Assembly: GCA_944323395.1 (NCBI GenBank)
Contig: CALUSI010000011.1
Span: 1-64,000 of the forward strand
Reading direction: 5' to 3'
DNA: 64,000 nt
Source: Candidatus Gastranaerophilales bacterium
GTDB lineage: Bacteria > Cyanobacteriota > Vampirovibrionia > Gastranaerophilales > Gastranaerophilaceae
This document shows positions 25,933 to 35,358 of this stretch, piece by piece. The position numbers and the translations under genes are program-made. The notes beneath the pieces were generated by a model that did no database searches, was not told where the DNA came from, and saw only the letters and a list, made by a program, of their open reading frames with translations. Numbering within the stretch: position 1 is the first letter of the stretch; each line of letters begins with the position of its first letter.

Positions 25933-28386
25933 ATGAAAATTTCACTAGAGTGGTTAAATGAATTTGTTGATATTAGTGATCTAAGCGTAGAGCAAATAGT
26001 TCACGAACTTACAATGAGCGGTTTAGAAGTAGAAGAAGTAGAAAAAATTGGTGCAAAATTTACAAATATAAAAACAGCAAAAATAAGAAAAATATCACAG
26101 CATCCAAATGCAGATAAACTTCATCTAGTAGAAGTTGATTTGGGAAATTCTATCAAAACAGTTGTATGTGGTGCTCAAAACATAGAAGAAGGACAAATTA
26201 TTCCATATGCATCTGTTGGGTCGAAAGTTTTAAATCGAAAAACAGGCGAAGAATTTGAGCTAACTCCTGCTGTTATAAGAGGTGTAGAATCACAAGGTAT
26301 GTTATGTTCACAAGATGAACTTGGTCTTGAAGGAATGCAAGAAGAAGACGGGATACTAATATTAAACCGTATATATGAAAATATAGAATTAGGAACAAAA
26401 TTAGAAGATTTATTAAATATAAAAGAAGATACAATTATTGATGTTGCTCCTACTGCAAACAGAGGTGATGAAATGTCCGTAATTGGTGTTGCAAGAGAAA
26501 TTTGTTCTTTGTTCAATAAAAAGTTAAATTTTTCAAAAATTGAATCGACAAAAGATTTATATACAGATAAATTCAAAGTTGAAATACTTGCTGAAGATGC
26601 TTGTAAATACTATGCAGCAGGTATTTTAAAAGATGTTGTAATAAAACCATCTCCAAACTGGATGAAAAGAAGGCTTGAAGTATCAGGAATCAGATCAATA
26701 AATAATGTTGTAGATATAACAAACTATGTTTTACTGGAATATGGACAACCATTACACGCATTTGATATGGACAAATTAGATGGATATATATGTGTAAGAA
26801 GAGCAAAAGAAGGTGAAACAATAGTAACACTTGATGGGGTAGAAAGACAACTTAATAACGATAGTATATTATGCGCAACAAAAGATAAAGGTGTATGTGT
26901 TGCAGGGGTATTTGGTGCAGAAAACTCAGAAGTTGACGAAAACACAAAAAATATAGTATTAGAGTCTGCATACTTTACAGCTCCGACAAACAGAAAAAGT
27001 TCAAGAAGCGTAGGATACAGAAGTGAAGCTTGTGCGAGATTTGAAAGAGGTGTTGATATTGAATCAACAAGACCTGCGCTTCTAAGGGCAATGCAATTAC
27101 TTACCGAATATGCTGATGCAAAAGTAGAAGGAATTTCAGAGACAGGCAAAAATAAGCTTGAAGATGTTCAAATAACTTTAAGATTCAATCAAATAAAGAG
27201 AATTTTAGGAATAGAAATACCATCTCAAACCTGCATAAAGATATTAGAAAATTTAGGCTTTGAATTATTAGGAAATAATGAAGCTGCAGCTAAATTCAAA
27301 GTACCAAGTTTTAGGGTAAATGATGTAAAACAAGAAGTTGATTTAATTGAAGAAATAGCAAGAATATATGGTTATGATAAAATTGCGCCAACATTACCAA
27401 ACAAAACACAATCACCTGAAATATCAGAAGAATCAAAACTCTTAAAAGCAATTAGTAGTTTGTTTTTAGGTTATGGTTTCAATGAGGCTATGACATCATC
27501 ATTAATAGGTGAGCCATTATTAAAGCAATTCGGACTAAACTATAACAAAGAAGAAGCAGTGTATGTACAAAACCCTCAGTCAGATGAACATACAATGCTA
27601 AGACAAACTACAATAGCAAATATACTAAGTACATTAAAATATAACTTCGATAACGGACAAAAAAATATTTGGTTATATGAAACAGGTAAAACATATTTCA
27701 TAAAGAAACCAGCCGAAAAAATTGATAGTGGTGTTGAAGAAAACCAAATGATATCCGGTATTATGACTGGGGATACAAATTCCAACCTATGGAAGAAATC
27801 ATCAAAGATTGATTTCTATACACTAAAAGGAGTAATGGAAAGTTTATTTAATCTCTTGAATATTTCAGGAAGAATCAAATACTCACCTGCAGACGATTGT
27901 GAATATTTACATCCTGGAAGAAGTGCAAAAGTTGTTCTTTTAGGAAAAACACCGGAAACAATAGGATACTTTGGTGAAATTTATCCAATAATAAAAGATA
28001 AAATGAAAATCAATCAAGATGTATATTTGTTTGAATTAAATCTAGGGAAATTAATTAAAGCAACATCAAACCATATAGCAAAATACAAACCGCTTCCACA
28101 ATTTCCTGAAGTACAAAGAGACATCTCTTTTGCAATAGAAAAAGACATAAATAACGATCAAATAGTTTTAGCAATAAAGAAAAGTGCAGATAGCAAGTTA
28201 TTCAAAAATGCAAATTTATTTGATATTTATGAAGGAGAACATATACAGTCCGGGTATAAGAGCCTGGCATACAGAATAACACTTCAGGATGAAGAAAAAA
28301 CATTAACAGATGAAGTTATAGAAAATCAAATAAACACTATAAAATCAGGGTTAATGAAGAAATTCCCGACAATTAACTTCAGATAG
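25933..28386 (+). CDS. pheT: Phenylalanine--tRNA ligase beta subunit
   Basis: PheT is the large subunit of the alpha2-beta2 synthetase that charges tRNA-Phe. It has the EMAP-type tRNA-binding domain (about 40-150; ISQHPNADKLHLVEVD), B3/B4 editing region (about 210-380; PLHAFDMDKLDG), B5 domain with IEEIARIYGYDKI, catalytic-like core, and the C-terminal anticodon-binding fold (about 725-817; FPEVQRDISFAIE). The length of 817 residues is normal. The ribosome site GAGGATTGAG precedes the ATG. PheS is not adjacent here, although the two are often linked. No T-box leader was seen upstream. Confidence 0.97.
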   Translation: MKISLEWLNEFVDISDLSVEQIVHELTMSGLEVEEVEKIGAKFTNIKTAKIRKISQHPNADKLHLVEVDLGNSIKTVVCGAQNIEEGQIIPYASVGSKVLNRKTGEEFELTPAVIRGVESQGMLCSQDELGLEGMQEEDGILILNRIYENIELGTKLEDLLNIKEDTIIDVAPTANRGDEMSVIGVAREICSLFNKKLNFSKIESTKDLYTDKFKVEILAEDACKYYAAGILKDVVIKPSPNWMKRRLEVSGIRSINNVVDITNYVLLEYGQPLHAFDMDKLDGYICVRRAKEGETIVTLDGVERQLNNDSILCATKDKGVCVAGVFGAENSEVDENTKNIVLESAYFTAPTNRKSSRSVGYRSEACARFERGVDIESTRPALLRAMQLLTEYADAKVEGISETGKNKLEDVQITLRFNQIKRILGIEIPSQTCIKILENLGFELLGNNEAAAKFKVPSFRVNDVKQEVDLIEEIARIYGYDKIAPTLPNKTQSPEISEESKLLKAISSLFLGYGFNEAMTSSLIGEPLLKQFGLNYNKEEAVYVQNPQSDEHTMLRQTTIANILSTLKYNFDNGQKNIWLYETGKTYFIKKPAEKIDSGVEENQMISGIMTGDTNSNLWKKSSKIDFYTLKGVMESLFNLLNISGRIKYSPADDCEYLHPGRSAKVVLLGKTPETIGYFGEIYPIIKDKMKINQDVYLFELNLGKLIKATSNHIAKYKPLPQFPEVQRDISFAIEKDINNDQIVLAIKKSADSKLFKNANLFDIYEGEHIQSGYKSLAYRITLQDEEKTLTDEVIENQINTIKSGLMKKFPTINFR

Positions 28387-28408
28387 TCTGTAATAAGTGA
28401 ATAAATTG

Positions 28409-28439
28409 AAAAAGAAGAACAATTAAGTTCTTCTTTTTT
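28409..28439 (+). terminator. Terminator after pheT
   Basis: AAAGAAGAAC pairs with GTTCTTCTTT around AATTAA, followed by a T run, 25 bases after the pheT stop. Confidence 0.75.
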
Positions 28440-28632
28440 ATGCAACAAATAAATATAATACACAAATATTTATATTATTAAATTTTGTATCATAACGTAA
28501 TAATTGAGTATTGTTTTCTTGAAATAGAGAACTAAATATATATAATAATAATATTAGAGATTAGGGAATGTACATGCTAATAAAAAAATACATTACTAAA
28601 TCATTGGGGATTATTTCAAGGAGGAAAATCTA

Positions 28633-28851
28633 GTGCTTAGAAGCAGAGATATGGGTAGATCCATCGCTGTAAGAAGATGGACAAATACAGCCTTAGAATG
28701 CTACAAAAGAGGTTGTGTTTGTGAAGGTTGTTTTTACACAGACTTTTTCAATGGTACTTCACAACGTTGTCAAATGAAAGCCTCTGTGTTGGAACTGGTG
28801 AGAGTATTGGGAAAACCAAATGTTGAACTTCAACAAGTTTTGGTAGATTAA
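28633..28851 (+). CDS. Small cysteine-rich protein (CX4CXCX2C)
   Basis: A 72-residue protein with cysteines at 23, 28, 30, 33 and 46 (ECYKRGCVCEGC, then RCQMKASVLELV). The spacing suits a zinc or iron-sulfur knuckle. The C-terminal half (KASVLELVRVLGKPNVE) looks like a short helical segment. No signal peptide. A strong AAGGAGG lies eight bases before the GTG at 28633, which fixes the start; the ATG at 28651 is less well placed. It has its own terminator and no operon partner. I do not know its function; a metal-binding or nucleic-acid-binding regulator is plausible. Confidence 0.75.
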   Translation: MLRSRDMGRSIAVRRWTNTALECYKRGCVCEGCFYTDFFNGTSQRCQMKASVLELVRVLGKPNVELQQVLVD

Positions 28852-28864
28852 ATCAAATAAAAAA

Positions 28865-28894
28865 ATAAGCTCCCAAAAGGGAGCTTTTCTTTTT
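28865..28894. terminator. Strong hairpin terminator
   Basis: AAGCTCCC-AAAA-GGGAGCTT (28867-28886) is followed by TTCTTTTT and preceded by an A run. It ends the Cys-rich gene and can also serve the convergent symporter gene. Confidence 0.85.
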
Positions 28895-28913
28895 GAAAAT
28901 ATAAAGAAATCAA

Positions 28914-30245
28914 TTAAATGATTTCTTTATATTGTTCTGTATTATTTAATAAATCGTAGTCAATTTCATTTTCATTATCTGCAATTACAGCTGCAACAAC
29001 GGCATCACTAGCAACATTAACCGTTGTTCGAATCATATCTACAACACGATCTATTGCAAATAAGAATGCAAATCCTTCTACTAGTTGTTGTGGAGTTAAT
29101 CCTAGTCCATTAAGAACAAGTGCTATTGTAATTAGACCTGCTCCAGGAATACCAGCACAAGTACTTGATGCGATTATTGCTAAAATCATAATTTGAATAA
29201 TTTGTATAGGCTCTAATGTTACTCCATACGCTTGTGTTAGGAATATTACAGCAACTGTTTGGAATAAAGCAGTACCATCCATATTTAATGTTGCACCTAA
29301 AGGAAGAACGAAGCTGCAAATCTTGTGAGAAATGCCACGTTTTTCGCAACAAGCAATTGTTAAAGGTAAGGTGGCACTACTGCTAGCTGTCCCAAATGCA
29401 ACAAGTAAAGCTTCTATAATTGCTGTATAGAATGTACTAAAAGGAACTTTGCTGAACAATTTTAGGATTAAAGGGTATACGATAAAGAACTGGATACAAA
29501 ATCCTAAGAAAACAACAGCAAAGAATTTAGATATTGTTGAAAAAATACTTAAACCGAATGAAGAAACAGCAACTGTTGTCAAAGCAAATATACCGGGAGC
29601 TGCAAAAATCATTATCCAATCAGTTATTTTCATTGTTGCAGCAAAAACTGATTCAAAGAACGAAACAATTGGTCTGTTAATTTCTCCTACTTTTGATAAT
29701 GCTAATGAAAAAATTAAAGCGAAGAATATAATTGGTATCATTTCGCCTTTAGCAAGTGATTCTAAAGGATTTTGTGGAATCATATTAAGGAATATATTTC
29801 CAATTTGTCCTTTTTGTTCAGCAATTACACTATTAACCTGGTTTTGAATTTCTAAAGCCGAAGTTTGACTGATAAATTCCTGAACACCAACACCTGGTTT
29901 AAAGCCAAGTACTAAAACAGCTCCGATTACAACAGCAAACACAGTAATCAAGCCGTAGTATAGAATCATCTTTTTCCCAAATTTTCCAATTTGTTTACTG
30001 TCTCCAATACTTGAAATACCAACAACAATAGCACTGCACACAAGTGGAATTACAACCATCTGAATAACTCTTATAAAAGCTTGACCGACAATATTTAGTA
30101 ATCTAACTAATGGTTCAAATACAGTTGGATTTTCGTGAAGAAAATTACCAAATAATAATCCGGCTATAATAGAAAGAAATATATGCCAGTTACGCTTTAT
30201 GCCTAGTCCAACAGCTACGAATAATGTTTGTAAATGTAATTTCAT
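28914..30245 (-). CDS. Dicarboxylate/amino acid:cation symporter (DAACS family)
   Basis: A 443-residue inner-membrane carrier of the glutamate/aspartate/dicarboxylate symporter family (GltP/DctA, SLC1 fold), which imports acidic substrates with Na+ or H+. The eight-helix plus two-hairpin pattern is visible. HP1 carries the serine-rich tip GTASSSATLP, TM7 the sodium-site NMDGTA, and HP2 CAGIPGAG. The C-terminal tail holds FAIDRVVDMIRTTVNVASD, with the substrate-binding Asp, Arg and Thr. Glutamate, aspartate or a C4-dicarboxylate are all possible. Confidence 0.93.
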   Translation of the reverse strand: MKLHLQTLFVAVGLGIKRNWHIFLSIIAGLLFGNFLHENPTVFEPLVRLLNIVGQAFIRVIQMVVIPLVCSAIVVGISSIGDSKQIGKFGKKMILYYGLITVFAVVIGAVLVLGFKPGVGVQEFISQTSALEIQNQVNSVIAEQKGQIGNIFLNMIPQNPLESLAKGEMIPIIFFALIFSLALSKVGEINRPIVSFFESVFAATMKITDWIMIFAAPGIFALTTVAVSSFGLSIFSTISKFFAVVFLGFCIQFFIVYPLILKLFSKVPFSTFYTAIIEALLVAFGTASSSATLPLTIACCEKRGISHKICSFVLPLGATLNMDGTALFQTVAVIFLTQAYGVTLEPIQIIQIMILAIIASSTCAGIPGAGLITIALVLNGLGLTPQQLVEGFAFLFAIDRVVDMIRTTVNVASDAVVAAVIADNENEIDYDLLNNTEQYKEII

Positions 30246-30329
30246 AAATACCTCATATCATACTAAAGTGCCCTAATTGTACAATTATTTGAAGAATAAT
30301 TCAACCATTTAACAAATTGAAAAACTTTT

Positions 30330-30357
30330 TTGACAAAAAAGTTATAATTTGTGTAAT
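30330..30357 (+). promoter_or_regulatory. Promoter of the secreted PDZ protein gene
   Basis: TTGACA (30330-30335, consensus) and TGTAAT (30352-30357) lie 16 bases apart, 40 bases before the GTAAGAGGAG ribosome site of the gene at 30397. Confidence 0.55.
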
Positions 30358-30396
30358 AAAAAAAATACAACTATAATAATGTAAGAGGAGAGTTAT

Positions 30397-31068
30397 ATGA
30401 GTAAAAAGATTACATTATTAATAATCGGAATTATATTATGTACCTATGCACTAAGTTGCCAAGCATATACAAACTGCGGAATAGGAATAAAATTATTTAA
30501 AGACCATACAAATAATAAAAGCTTTATACAGGAATTTTTACCAAATTCACCTGCAGAAGAAAGAAAGATTCCATTAGGAAGTGAAATTATATCAATAGAT
30601 AAAAAGAAGACAAAATATTTGTATGAAGATCAAATATACAATTTACTAAACGGACAAGAAGGAACAATAGTTTCATTAGTTACAAGGTACAACGGTAAAA
30701 AATATAAATATGATGTAAGAAGAAGATGTTGCTATGAAAAAGAAATAGAAGATGCAGTTTTTGATATGTACTGGAAGCAGATAGTTCCAATAAACATGGC
30801 ATATACATCACCTTTACCTGAAAATATAACAGCAAGTGTAAGTTCAAGATATCAAAAAGAAATTGTGCCATTATATGAATATTGGTATTTGAGACGATTT
30901 AACTTCCAAAGTGGTTATCACATGTGCAAGACATATTATCCGAAAGATTTTGATAGATGCATTAAGGACTTGGTAAAAAGAGAAATAAATAGAACAATTC
31001 AAGATGAACAAGTTAGAATTAACAGACTTGAGTATGAAAGACAGAAAGAAAAAGAAAAAAATAAATAA
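30397..31068 (+). CDS. Secreted PDZ-like domain protein
   Basis: A 223-residue exported protein with a signal peptide (1-22; LLIIGIILCTYALSCQA). A PDZ-like domain spans about residues 25-110: GIGIKLF, EFLPNSPAEERKIPLGSEIISI (the usual PDZ 'NSPA...GD.I..I' core) and VSLVTRYNGKKY. The C-terminal half is helical and basic, with a Lys/Glu-rich end. Five cysteines after the signal peptide could form disulfides (e.g. RRRCCYE, HMCKTYY, DRCIKD). No protease domain is attached, so it is probably a periplasmic scaffold or adaptor. Partners are unknown. Confidence 0.78.
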   Translation: MSKKITLLIIGIILCTYALSCQAYTNCGIGIKLFKDHTNNKSFIQEFLPNSPAEERKIPLGSEIISIDKKKTKYLYEDQIYNLLNGQEGTIVSLVTRYNGKKYKYDVRRRCCYEKEIEDAVFDMYWKQIVPINMAYTSPLPENITASVSSRYQKEIVPLYEYWYLRRFNFQSGYHMCKTYYPKDFDRCIKDLVKREINRTIQDEQVRINRLEYERQKEKEKNK

Positions 31069-31131
31069 AACATCTTAAGCTTTTGTTTTTATAATAAAAT
31101 ATAACATGTAGATTAGTTGAAAGAAAAACCT

Positions 31132-32526
31132 ATGAATCTTGATAATAAGAGTTTTCATTTTATTGCAATAGGCGGAGTCGGAATGAGTGCTCTTGCGAAA
31201 TATTTAATAGAAAGAGGCGCAAATGTTACCGGCTCAGATGTGCAAGAAAGCAAATACACACATTTACTTGAAGAAAAAGGTGTAAAAGTAACGATTGGAC
31301 ATAATCCTGATTTAATAAAACCAAATATGATAGTAGTTGCAAGTAGTGCAATTAAACCATCAAATGTAGAAATTATAAAGGCGAAAGAACTTGGATTAAA
31401 CATTTATCACCGTTCAGATATATTAAAAATGATATCTGATGAGTTTTCAGAAAGAGAAAATTCATATTTTATAGGTTATTCCGGAACTCACGGCAAAACA
31501 ACTACAAGCGGCTTAGCATCATATATATTATCAAAAGCAGGACTAAATCCTTCATTCGTGGTTGGCGGAATAATCCCTGATATAAATACGAATGGTGCAT
31601 ATAATGAAGATAAATATTTTATAGCAGAGTTAGACGAATCAGACGGAACAATTCAAAAATATTCAACAGATATTGCCGTAATAAATAATATGGAAGAAGA
31701 TCATCTGGATTATTACAAAAACGGATTTGAAGACATGGCAAAAACATTTAATAAATATCTGTCAAATAAACATAATCAAATTGTAGTAATAAATAATGAT
31801 AATGACGGCAATAAAAAGTTTATGAAACTATATCCAAAATATAATTATATAACTTTTGGAATAGAATCTGCTGATTACATCGCAAAAAATATAAAATATA
31901 ATGGATTTGGCTCAGAATTTGATATATACAATGCCGAAAATAAAATTGATACTATAAAATTATCAGTTCCTGGAGTACACAATGTATATAATGCATTAGC
32001 GGTATATGTTTCATTAAAAACAGCAAAAGTTAATGTAAAAGAAATAAGTAAATACTTTTATAGCTTTACAGGAATGGGCAGACGTTTTCAAAAAGTTACA
32101 GAATTTAATGATATAACAGTATATGATGATTACGCACACCACCCAAGCGAAATAAAAACAACACTTGAAAGTGCAAAAAAAGGTAAAAAAGAAAATCAAA
32201 GAATTGTTGCGATTTTCCAACCACACAGATATTCAAGACTTCAAAGCTTGTGGGACGAATTTAAAAACTCATTTAACTCTGCTGATAAGTTAATAGTTAC
32301 AGATGTTTATTCTGCCGGCGAGGATAAAATAGAAGGTATAACGTCCGAACATTTTTCAAAAGAGATAATACATAATGATTGTAAATATATATCAGGCTCA
32401 ATAGAAAATATCCCTCAAAAAGTACTTAAAGAACTAAGAAATAATGATATTGTACTTACACTTGGAGCAGGAACAATAACAAAACTCGGTAAGTTATTAA
32501 AAGAAGAATATGAAAAGGCAAAATAA
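31132..32526 (+). CDS. murC: UDP-N-acetylmuramate--L-alanine ligase
   Basis: MurC adds L-alanine to UDP-MurNAc, the first step of the peptide stem. The Rossmann start FIAIGGVGMSALAKYL, the ATP loop GYSGTHGKTTTSGL, the middle ELDESDGTI, and the C-terminal VYDDYAHHPSEIKTTLE and FQPHRYSRLQ are classic MurC. The length of 464-469 residues is normal. The ATG at 31132 was preferred over the in-frame TTG at 31117, but neither has a strong ribosome site. MurB follows immediately, and murC-murB-ddl-ftsQ form a tight operon for lipid II synthesis and division. Confidence 0.97.
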   Translation: MNLDNKSFHFIAIGGVGMSALAKYLIERGANVTGSDVQESKYTHLLEEKGVKVTIGHNPDLIKPNMIVVASSAIKPSNVEIIKAKELGLNIYHRSDILKMISDEFSERENSYFIGYSGTHGKTTTSGLASYILSKAGLNPSFVVGGIIPDINTNGAYNEDKYFIAELDESDGTIQKYSTDIAVINNMEEDHLDYYKNGFEDMAKTFNKYLSNKHNQIVVINNDNDGNKKFMKLYPKYNYITFGIESADYIAKNIKYNGFGSEFDIYNAENKIDTIKLSVPGVHNVYNALAVYVSLKTAKVNVKEISKYFYSFTGMGRRFQKVTEFNDITVYDDYAHHPSEIKTTLESAKKGKKENQRIVAIFQPHRYSRLQSLWDEFKNSFNSADKLIVTDVYSAGEDKIEGITSEHFSKEIIHNDCKYISGSIENIPQKVLKELRNNDIVLTLGAGTITKLGKLLKEEYEKAK

Positions 32527-33447
32527 GTGGTCGAAATATATAATAATTATGAAATAAAAAATGAATCAACCTTCAGAATTGGCGGAATAGTAAAAAAAGT
32601 TTCATTTCCTGAAACAGTTGAAGAATTAATAGAATTACTTAAGTCTAACGAATACGATATTGTTTTGGGCAATTGTTCTAATGTACTTTTTAGTTCTGAT
32701 TACATAGATAAAAATATAATTATAACTAAAAATGTAAATAAATTTTCATTCAATGGTAAAAATATTCATGTTGAATGCGGAGTAAAGGGTCCTATTTTAT
32801 CAAAAGAATGCCAAAAAAGATGTCTTAGCGGATTTGAGTTTCTGATAGGATTTCCTGGAAGTTTTGGCGGTATGATATGTATGAATGCTTCAGCGCATAA
32901 CCAATACATTTCTGATACATTTGTTTCAGCAAGAGTTTTCGATTTAAATAAAAAAGAGATTAAAACAATCAATAAAAATGAAATGGAATTTTCATACAGA
33001 AAATCCAAGATATCTAATTCCAAATATATAGTACTTGATGCAGAATTTGCCCTAAAAGAAGGTACAAATAAACAAATAGAAGAAATAATGAAAAGGAATA
33101 TAGAGTTCAGGAAGCAACATCAACCTTCTCTTTCATACGGAAATGCCGGAAGCATATTTAAAAATCCTGAAAATGATTCAGCGGGAAGACTTTTAGACTT
33201 ATGTAAAATGAAAGGAGAAAAGTCCGGCGGAGCAATGGTTTTTGAAAATCACGCTAATTTCATCTTAAACTATAATAACGCAACATCAGAAGATGTAATA
33301 ACATTAATGTACAAAATGTATTCAACAGTAAAAGAAAAATACACAATAGAACTTCAACCTGAAATAAAATATATTGGTGACAAAGGAACGAAAGAGTACA
33401 AATTATGGGAAACAATGACAGAAAATATTCTAATGACACAAAAATAG
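32527..33447 (+). CDS. murB: UDP-N-acetylenolpyruvoylglucosamine reductase
   Basis: MurB reduces UDP-GlcNAc-enolpyruvate to UDP-MurNAc with FAD and NADPH. FAD-binding GNCSNVLFS, GFEFLIGFPGSFGGM, EFSYRKSKI, and the catalytic segment YGNAGSIFKNP (proton-donor Ser) with SGGAMVFENHANFILN are present. ELQPEIKYIG carries the catalytic Glu. The 306-residue length and lack of an extra loop fit the type II (Bacillus-like) form. The GTG start directly follows the murC stop. The last 43 bases overlap the start of ddl in another frame. Confidence 0.95.
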   Translation: MVEIYNNYEIKNESTFRIGGIVKKVSFPETVEELIELLKSNEYDIVLGNCSNVLFSSDYIDKNIIITKNVNKFSFNGKNIHVECGVKGPILSKECQKRCLSGFEFLIGFPGSFGGMICMNASAHNQYISDTFVSARVFDLNKKEIKTINKNEMEFSYRKSKISNSKYIVLDAEFALKEGTNKQIEEIMKRNIEFRKQHQPSLSYGNAGSIFKNPENDSAGRLLDLCKMKGEKSGGAMVFENHANFILNYNNATSEDVITLMYKMYSTVKEKYTIELQPEIKYIGDKGTKEYKLWETMTENILMTQK

Positions 33448-34352
33448 CAGTATTATATGGTGGTCTTTCAAGTGAAAGAGAAGTTTCTTTACGTTCAGGT
33501 AAAAACGTATACGAAGCATTAAAAAGACTTGGTTATAAGAATGCAGAACTCATCGATGTTGATAAAAATATAGGAAAAATATTAATAGATAAAGGCATCA
33601 AAGTTGCATATAATGCCTTGCATGGCAAATACGGAGAAGATGGCTGTATACAAGGCACGTTAGAGTTATTAGGAATTGAATATACAGGTTGCGGAGTATT
33701 TTCAAGTGCAACTTGCATAAATAAAGAATATACAAAAACAGTACTAAAAAAATACAATCTGCCATTAATTAAATCTGTTTTTGTAAAAAAAGGAGAAAAT
33801 GTAAAACAAGCAGTAAAAGACTTGAAATACCCACTAATGTTAAAACCTGTTTGTGAGGGTTCAAGTATAGGAATGTATAAAGTAAACAGACCTGAAGAGC
33901 TTGAAGAATTATATAATAAATCAGCAAAATGCAATCAAGATATACTTATAGAAGAATTTTTAGTTGGTATTTGTGCAACAGTAGGCGTATTAGACAATAA
34001 TGGAGAAACATTTGCAACTGAAATTCTTGAATTAAGACCAAAAAATGAATGGTATGACTACGAAGCAAAATATACAAAAGGTATGACAGAATTTATACTA
34101 CCGGCTGAATTATCAGAAGAGATGACAAAATCAGTAAAAGAAAAAGCAATAGAAGCATATAAAGCTTGCGGATGCAGCGGTGTAAGCAGAGTTGATTTTA
34201 TAATTTCCGAAGGAATACCTTATATATTAGAGATAAATACAAGCCCTGGAATGACTGATACAAGTGATTTACCAGCGCAAGCAGCAGTAATGGGAATATC
34301 ATATGATGATTTAGTATTAATGATATTGAATAATGCAGGATTAGACAGATAA
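33405..34352 (+). CDS. ddl: D-alanine--D-alanine ligase
   Basis: Ddl joins two D-alanines for the peptidoglycan pentapeptide. ATP-grasp fold: YGGLSSEREVSLRSG, NALHGKYGEDG, LPLIKSVFVKKGE, PLMLKPVCEGSSIGM, LEIDIL-like IEEFL, WYDYEAKYTKG and YILEINTSPGMTDTSDLP (metal ligands). The YDYEAKY segment retains the tyrosine typical of D-Ala-D-Ala enzymes, not the His of VanA-type D-Ala-D-Lac ligases, so no intrinsic vancomycin resistance is suggested. The start lies inside the 3' end of murB; a later ATG is not available near the fold start. Confidence 0.96.
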   Translation: MGNNDRKYSNDTKIAVLYGGLSSEREVSLRSGKNVYEALKRLGYKNAELIDVDKNIGKILIDKGIKVAYNALHGKYGEDGCIQGTLELLGIEYTGCGVFSSATCINKEYTKTVLKKYNLPLIKSVFVKKGENVKQAVKDLKYPLMLKPVCEGSSIGMYKVNRPEELEELYNKSAKCNQDILIEEFLVGICATVGVLDNNGETFATEILELRPKNEWYDYEAKYTKGMTEFILPAELSEEMTKSVKEKAIEAYKACGCSGVSRVDFIISEGIPYILEINTSPGMTDTSDLPAQAAVMGISYDDLVLMILNNAGLDR

Positions 34353-35191
34353 TGTCAAATGAATATGCTGTACAGAGGAGAATAAAGCAACAGAAACTGC
34401 GTAGAAAAGCCAGACGTGGTGAAATTGCAATAAGGAGAATATACAAATTATTAAGATTTGCATTTATACTTTTAATTTTCTATGCGACATATCGACTTGC
34501 AACATGTCATTATTGGTTATTACCAAACAACATATATAATGATGGTGTAGGAAAACATATTGAGATATTAGGAAATGAAATAGTTTCAGATAAAAAGATA
34601 TTAAATGAAATGAAAAAATTTCCAATAGAGAAAAAACCTATATATCAAATTAATCCTGCAGAAATAGCGAATGGAATAGAGCAATTATCACCGGTAAAAC
34701 GTGCATATGTAAGAAGATTCTGGTTTCCTGCAAGATATGTAGTAATGGTAGAAGAAGTAACACCTGCAATAACAATATCACCATCAGAAGAAGCACCTGC
34801 AGTAGCAGCGTTGGCAATAACGGGAGAATTAATCGGAAGAGAATATTTACCTTTGTCTGATAAATTTAAAGCAGTAAAGGTTCTAACATATGGTACAAAC
34901 AATGATGACTATGAGAAGTGGGATGTAGAAAAAATAAATAACTTATATAAACTGGCAAAACTGTTAGAAGAGTACTCAGGCGAAGAAGTAAAATACATAG
35001 ACTTAAGAATAAAGCATAATGCATTTGCACAACTTGAATCAGCAAAATTAAAACTTGGAGAAATAGATGTTTCAGTATTTGAGCGAATAAAATCAATTCA
35101 CGATATATTACCTCAAATAAAACAAATGTCAGAAAAAATACAATATGTTGATTTATCTTGGAAAGATTCAAAATACTTAAAAATGGAATGA
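34352..35191 (+). CDS. ftsQ: FtsQ-like cell division protein
   Basis: A 279-residue single-span protein with a very basic N-terminus (RRIKQQKLRRKARRGEIAIRR), a membrane helix (about 38-55) and a POTRA domain (about 68-140; HIEILGNEIVSDKKILNEM). The C-terminal beta domain (KYIDLRIKHN, YVDLSW) fits FtsQ/DivIB, the bitopic linker that recruits the septal synthesis complex. The start overlaps the ddl stop (TAATG). Position after ddl matches the classic dcw cluster. FtsA and FtsZ do not follow; the ribosomal block begins 168 bases on. Confidence 0.85.
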   Translation: MSNEYAVQRRIKQQKLRRKARRGEIAIRRIYKLLRFAFILLIFYATYRLATCHYWLLPNNIYNDGVGKHIEILGNEIVSDKKILNEMKKFPIEKKPIYQINPAEIANGIEQLSPVKRAYVRRFWFPARYVVMVEEVTPAITISPSEEAPAVAALAITGELIGREYLPLSDKFKAVKVLTYGTNNDDYEKWDVEKINNLYKLAKLLEEYSGEEVKYIDLRIKHNAFAQLESAKLKLGEIDVSVFERIKSIHDILPQIKQMSEKIQYVDLSWKDSKYLKME

Positions 35192-35258
35192 AAAGTATTG
35201 CAAAATATTTTTTTTATAATACGATAGAATTGTCAGAAAAAACCAAAATCCAACAAAT

Positions 35259-35324
35259 AACATGTAAAAAGGTGCTTATGCTAAGGTAAGCCAAAGCCGT
35301 TTGGTCATGTTTTTTTATTTTTTT
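35259..35324 (+). ncRNA. Branched hairpin element before rpsE (terminator or leader)
   Basis: AACATG (35259-35264) pairs with CATGTT (35306-35311), enclosing two hairpins, GCTTA/TAAGC (35274-35291) and CCAAA-GCCG-TTTGG (35291-35304), followed by TTTTTTATTTTTTT. The branched shape with a T run could be the terminator of the mur operon or a regulatory leader of the ribosomal operon. It lies 35 bases before the rpsE start. Confidence 0.5.
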
Positions 35325-35358
35325 AGGATAAATAAAAACTTAAAGAAAGGTTATTAAA

